From: Streptomyces sp. DSM 110735
GTDB lineage: Bacteria; Actinomycetota; Actinomycetes; Streptomycetales; Streptomycetaceae
NCBI RefSeq assembly: GCF_016482685.1
Contig: NZ_JACYHF010000005.1
Coordinates: forward strand, 327,702-391,701
Direction of reading: 5' to 3'
Length of the DNA stretch: 64,000 nt
A program made the translations under genes and the position numbers. Under the pieces are notes generated by a model. It was not told where the DNA came from and did not search any database. It saw only the letters and a program-made list of their open reading frames with translations. Below are positions 62,478-64,000 of the stretch, piece by piece (position 1 is the first letter of the stretch; each line of letters opens with the position of its first letter).

Positions 62478-63785
62478 CTACGCGTCGTTGGTCGACAGCG
62501 CCGTCACCAGGACCGGCGTCACCTGCGCGACCTGCCACTCCCGCGCACCGAACCTCCGCAGGACCGCGGAAACGGACTCCTCGCCGACAACCACCGGAGG
62601 TTCCCAGCAAAGGCGCCGCACCGTGTCCGGAGAGATCAGGTTCTCCTGGGGCATGTCGAGCCGCTCCGCCAGCGCGGTGACCCCCGCGCGGGCGGCGGAG
62701 AGGCGGGCAGCCGCCGCCGGGTCCTTGTCGGCCCAGGCGCGCGGCGGCGGCGGACCGGTCATCTGCTGCCCCTGCTGAGGCAGTTCGGACTCGGAAAGCG
62801 CCTTCGCGCGGTCGACCGCCGCCTGCCACTGTTCGAGCTGGCGCCGTCCCATCCGGTGTCCGAAACCGTTCAGCGCGGCGAGCGCGTGCACGTTGGACGG
62901 CACCGCCAGCGCCGCCTCCACGATCGCCGCGTCGCTCAGCACCTTGCCCGGCGAGACGTCCCGCCGCTGGGCGATCCGGTCCCGGGTCTCCCACAGCTCG
63001 CGGACGACACCGAGCTGACGCCGCCTGCGCACCTTGTGCATGCCGGACGTACGCCGCCAGGGGTCCTTGCGCGGCTCGGCGGGCGGCGCGGCAGCGATCG
63101 CGGCGAACTCCTCGAGCGCCCACTCCAGCTTGCCCTGCCGGTCCAGCTCCTTCTCCAGGGCGTCCCGCAGATCCACCAGGAGTTCCACGTCGAGCGCGGC
63201 GTAGCGCAGCCAGGGCTCGGGCAGCGGGCGGGTGGACCAGTCGACGGCGGAGTGGCCCTTCTCCAGGACGAAGCCGAGCACGTTCTCGACCATGGCGCCG
63301 AGACCCACGCGGGGGAACCCGGCGAGCCGTCCGGCCAGCTCGGTGTCGAAGAGCCGGGTGGGCAGCATGCCTATCTCGCGCAGACAGGGCAGGTCCTGGG
63401 TGGCGGCGTGCAGCACCCACTCGACGCCGGACAGCGCCTCGCCGAGCGAGGACAGGTCGGGGCAGCCGACCGGGTCGATCAGCGCGGTGCCCGCGCCCTG
63501 GCGGCGCAACTGCACGAGGTAGGCGCGCTGGCCGTAGCGGTAGCCGGAGGCGCGCTCGGCGTCGACGGCGACCGGTCCGGAACCGGCGGCGAACGCGGCG
63601 ACGACCTCGGCGAGCCCGGCCGCGTCGGCGATCACCGGCGGGATGCCCTCACGGGGCTCCAGGAGCGGGATCGGGGCCCCGGCCAGGGCGGACGCCCCCG
63701 TCGCAGAAGATCCGGCGTCGTCCGGAGGGGTGCCTCCGGTGATGCGCAGGGAACTGTCTGCTGCGGTGTCTTGGGCGTCGGTCAC
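62478..63785 (-). CDS. rnd: Ribonuclease D family 3'-5' exonuclease
   Basis: A 435-aa protein. The DEDD exonuclease domain (about 55-230) has Exo I VAVDAERASGYRYGQ, Exo II HAATQDLPCLREIG and Exo III RYAALDVELLVDL (Y-x3-D). An HRDC-like helical domain follows (WETRDRIAQRRDVSPGKVLSDAAIVEAAL). RNase D trims 3' ends of tRNA precursors and other structured RNAs. The GTG start at 63785 is used: an ATG two bases upstream is out of frame, and the frame beyond runs into low-complexity sequence. The N-terminal ~45 residues are Ala/Gly-rich and poorly conserved. Confidence 0.9.
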   Translation of the reverse strand: MTDAQDTAADSSLRITGGTPPDDAGSSATGASALAGAPIPLLEPREGIPPVIADAAGLAEVVAAFAAGSGPVAVDAERASGYRYGQRAYLVQLRRQGAGTALIDPVGCPDLSSLGEALSGVEWVLHAATQDLPCLREIGMLPTRLFDTELAGRLAGFPRVGLGAMVENVLGFVLEKGHSAVDWSTRPLPEPWLRYAALDVELLVDLRDALEKELDRQGKLEWALEEFAAIAAAPPAEPRKDPWRRTSGMHKVRRRRQLGVVRELWETRDRIAQRRDVSPGKVLSDAAIVEAALAVPSNVHALAALNGFGHRMGRRQLEQWQAAVDRAKALSESELPQQGQQMTGPPPPRAWADKDPAAAARLSAARAGVTALAERLDMPQENLISPDTVRRLCWEPPVVVGEESVSAVLRRFGAREWQVAQVTPVLVTALSTNDA

Positions 63786-63900
63786 ATGCCCAGGGTATCC
63801 GTATGGCCGCGCCGCTGGCCTGCGCGTTCGGCCGGGCGGCGTGCGGACCGTACAAATCCGGCCGCCGTGTGCGCGCTCCCCGGGCCCGCGCACGCGCCGG

Positions 63901-64000
<100 letters not shown>

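Overview
The window is chromosomal DNA of a Streptomyces or a very close relative. It has very high GC, strongly GC-biased third codon positions (so long antisense open frames shadow most genes), many GTG starts after AAGGAGG-type ribosome sites, and gene content I recognise from the Streptomyces coelicolor chromosome around murA2 (SCO5998), aconitase (SCO5999), ngcEFG, rok7B7, xylFGH and dxs. Synteny is from memory, not from a search. No tRNA, rRNA, CRISPR array, insertion sequence or prophage was seen. The last ~100 bases are an almost pure G run and look like a contig-end artefact.

Layout. 1-3.1 kb: an RsbW-type ATPase, a PaaX-family regulator and three small secreted proteins. 3.25-8.25 kb: a two-gene conflict/defence-like module, a small EACC1-like protein overlapping a 1502-aa protein with caspase-like protease, STAND NTPase, membrane helix and WD40-like propeller. 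8.3-13.3 kb: a Gfo/Idh/MocA oxidoreductase, a frameshifted 2H phosphoesterase, a HTH-MurA fusion, DUF4236, a Cys/His-rich hypothetical and a GNAT acetyltransferase. 13.6-16.8 kb: aconitase with a rich promoter and a small membrane protein. 16.8-21.1 kb: a coupled aldehyde dehydrogenase/GMC oxidoreductase pair divergent from a LuxR regulator, with three 13-bp iterons between them.

21.5-41.3 kb is a carbohydrate region. Two GH92 alpha-mannosidases share the palindrome GACAACGTTGTC in their promoters. They flank a lipid operon (PAP2-DGK, YihY, PAP2), followed by an NgcEFG-type importer without its own ATPase, a ROK regulator (Rok7B7-like) and the XylFGH importer. 41.5-47.8 kb holds dxs, an APC permease, a NYN nuclease, a propeller protein and an LCP ligase.

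48.2-58.7 kb is a cell-surface polymer locus. Five overlapping or abutting genes encode a CDP-alcohol phosphatidyltransferase, a 1512-aa GT2-GT2-TagF-type synthase, an SGNH hydrolase, an Ig-like protein and a lipoprotein phosphodiester glycosidase. A convergent Asp2/XcbB-like hydrolase follows. They probably make and trim a teichoic-acid-like polymer, and the upstream LCP protein is a plausible ligase for it. 58.9-63.8 kb holds the fadA-fadB beta-oxidation pair and an RNase D.

The most unusual items are the caspase-STAND-WD40 module, the HTH-MurA fusion with a palindrome just upstream of its start, the shared GH92 operator, and the polymer locus with a three-enzyme fusion.
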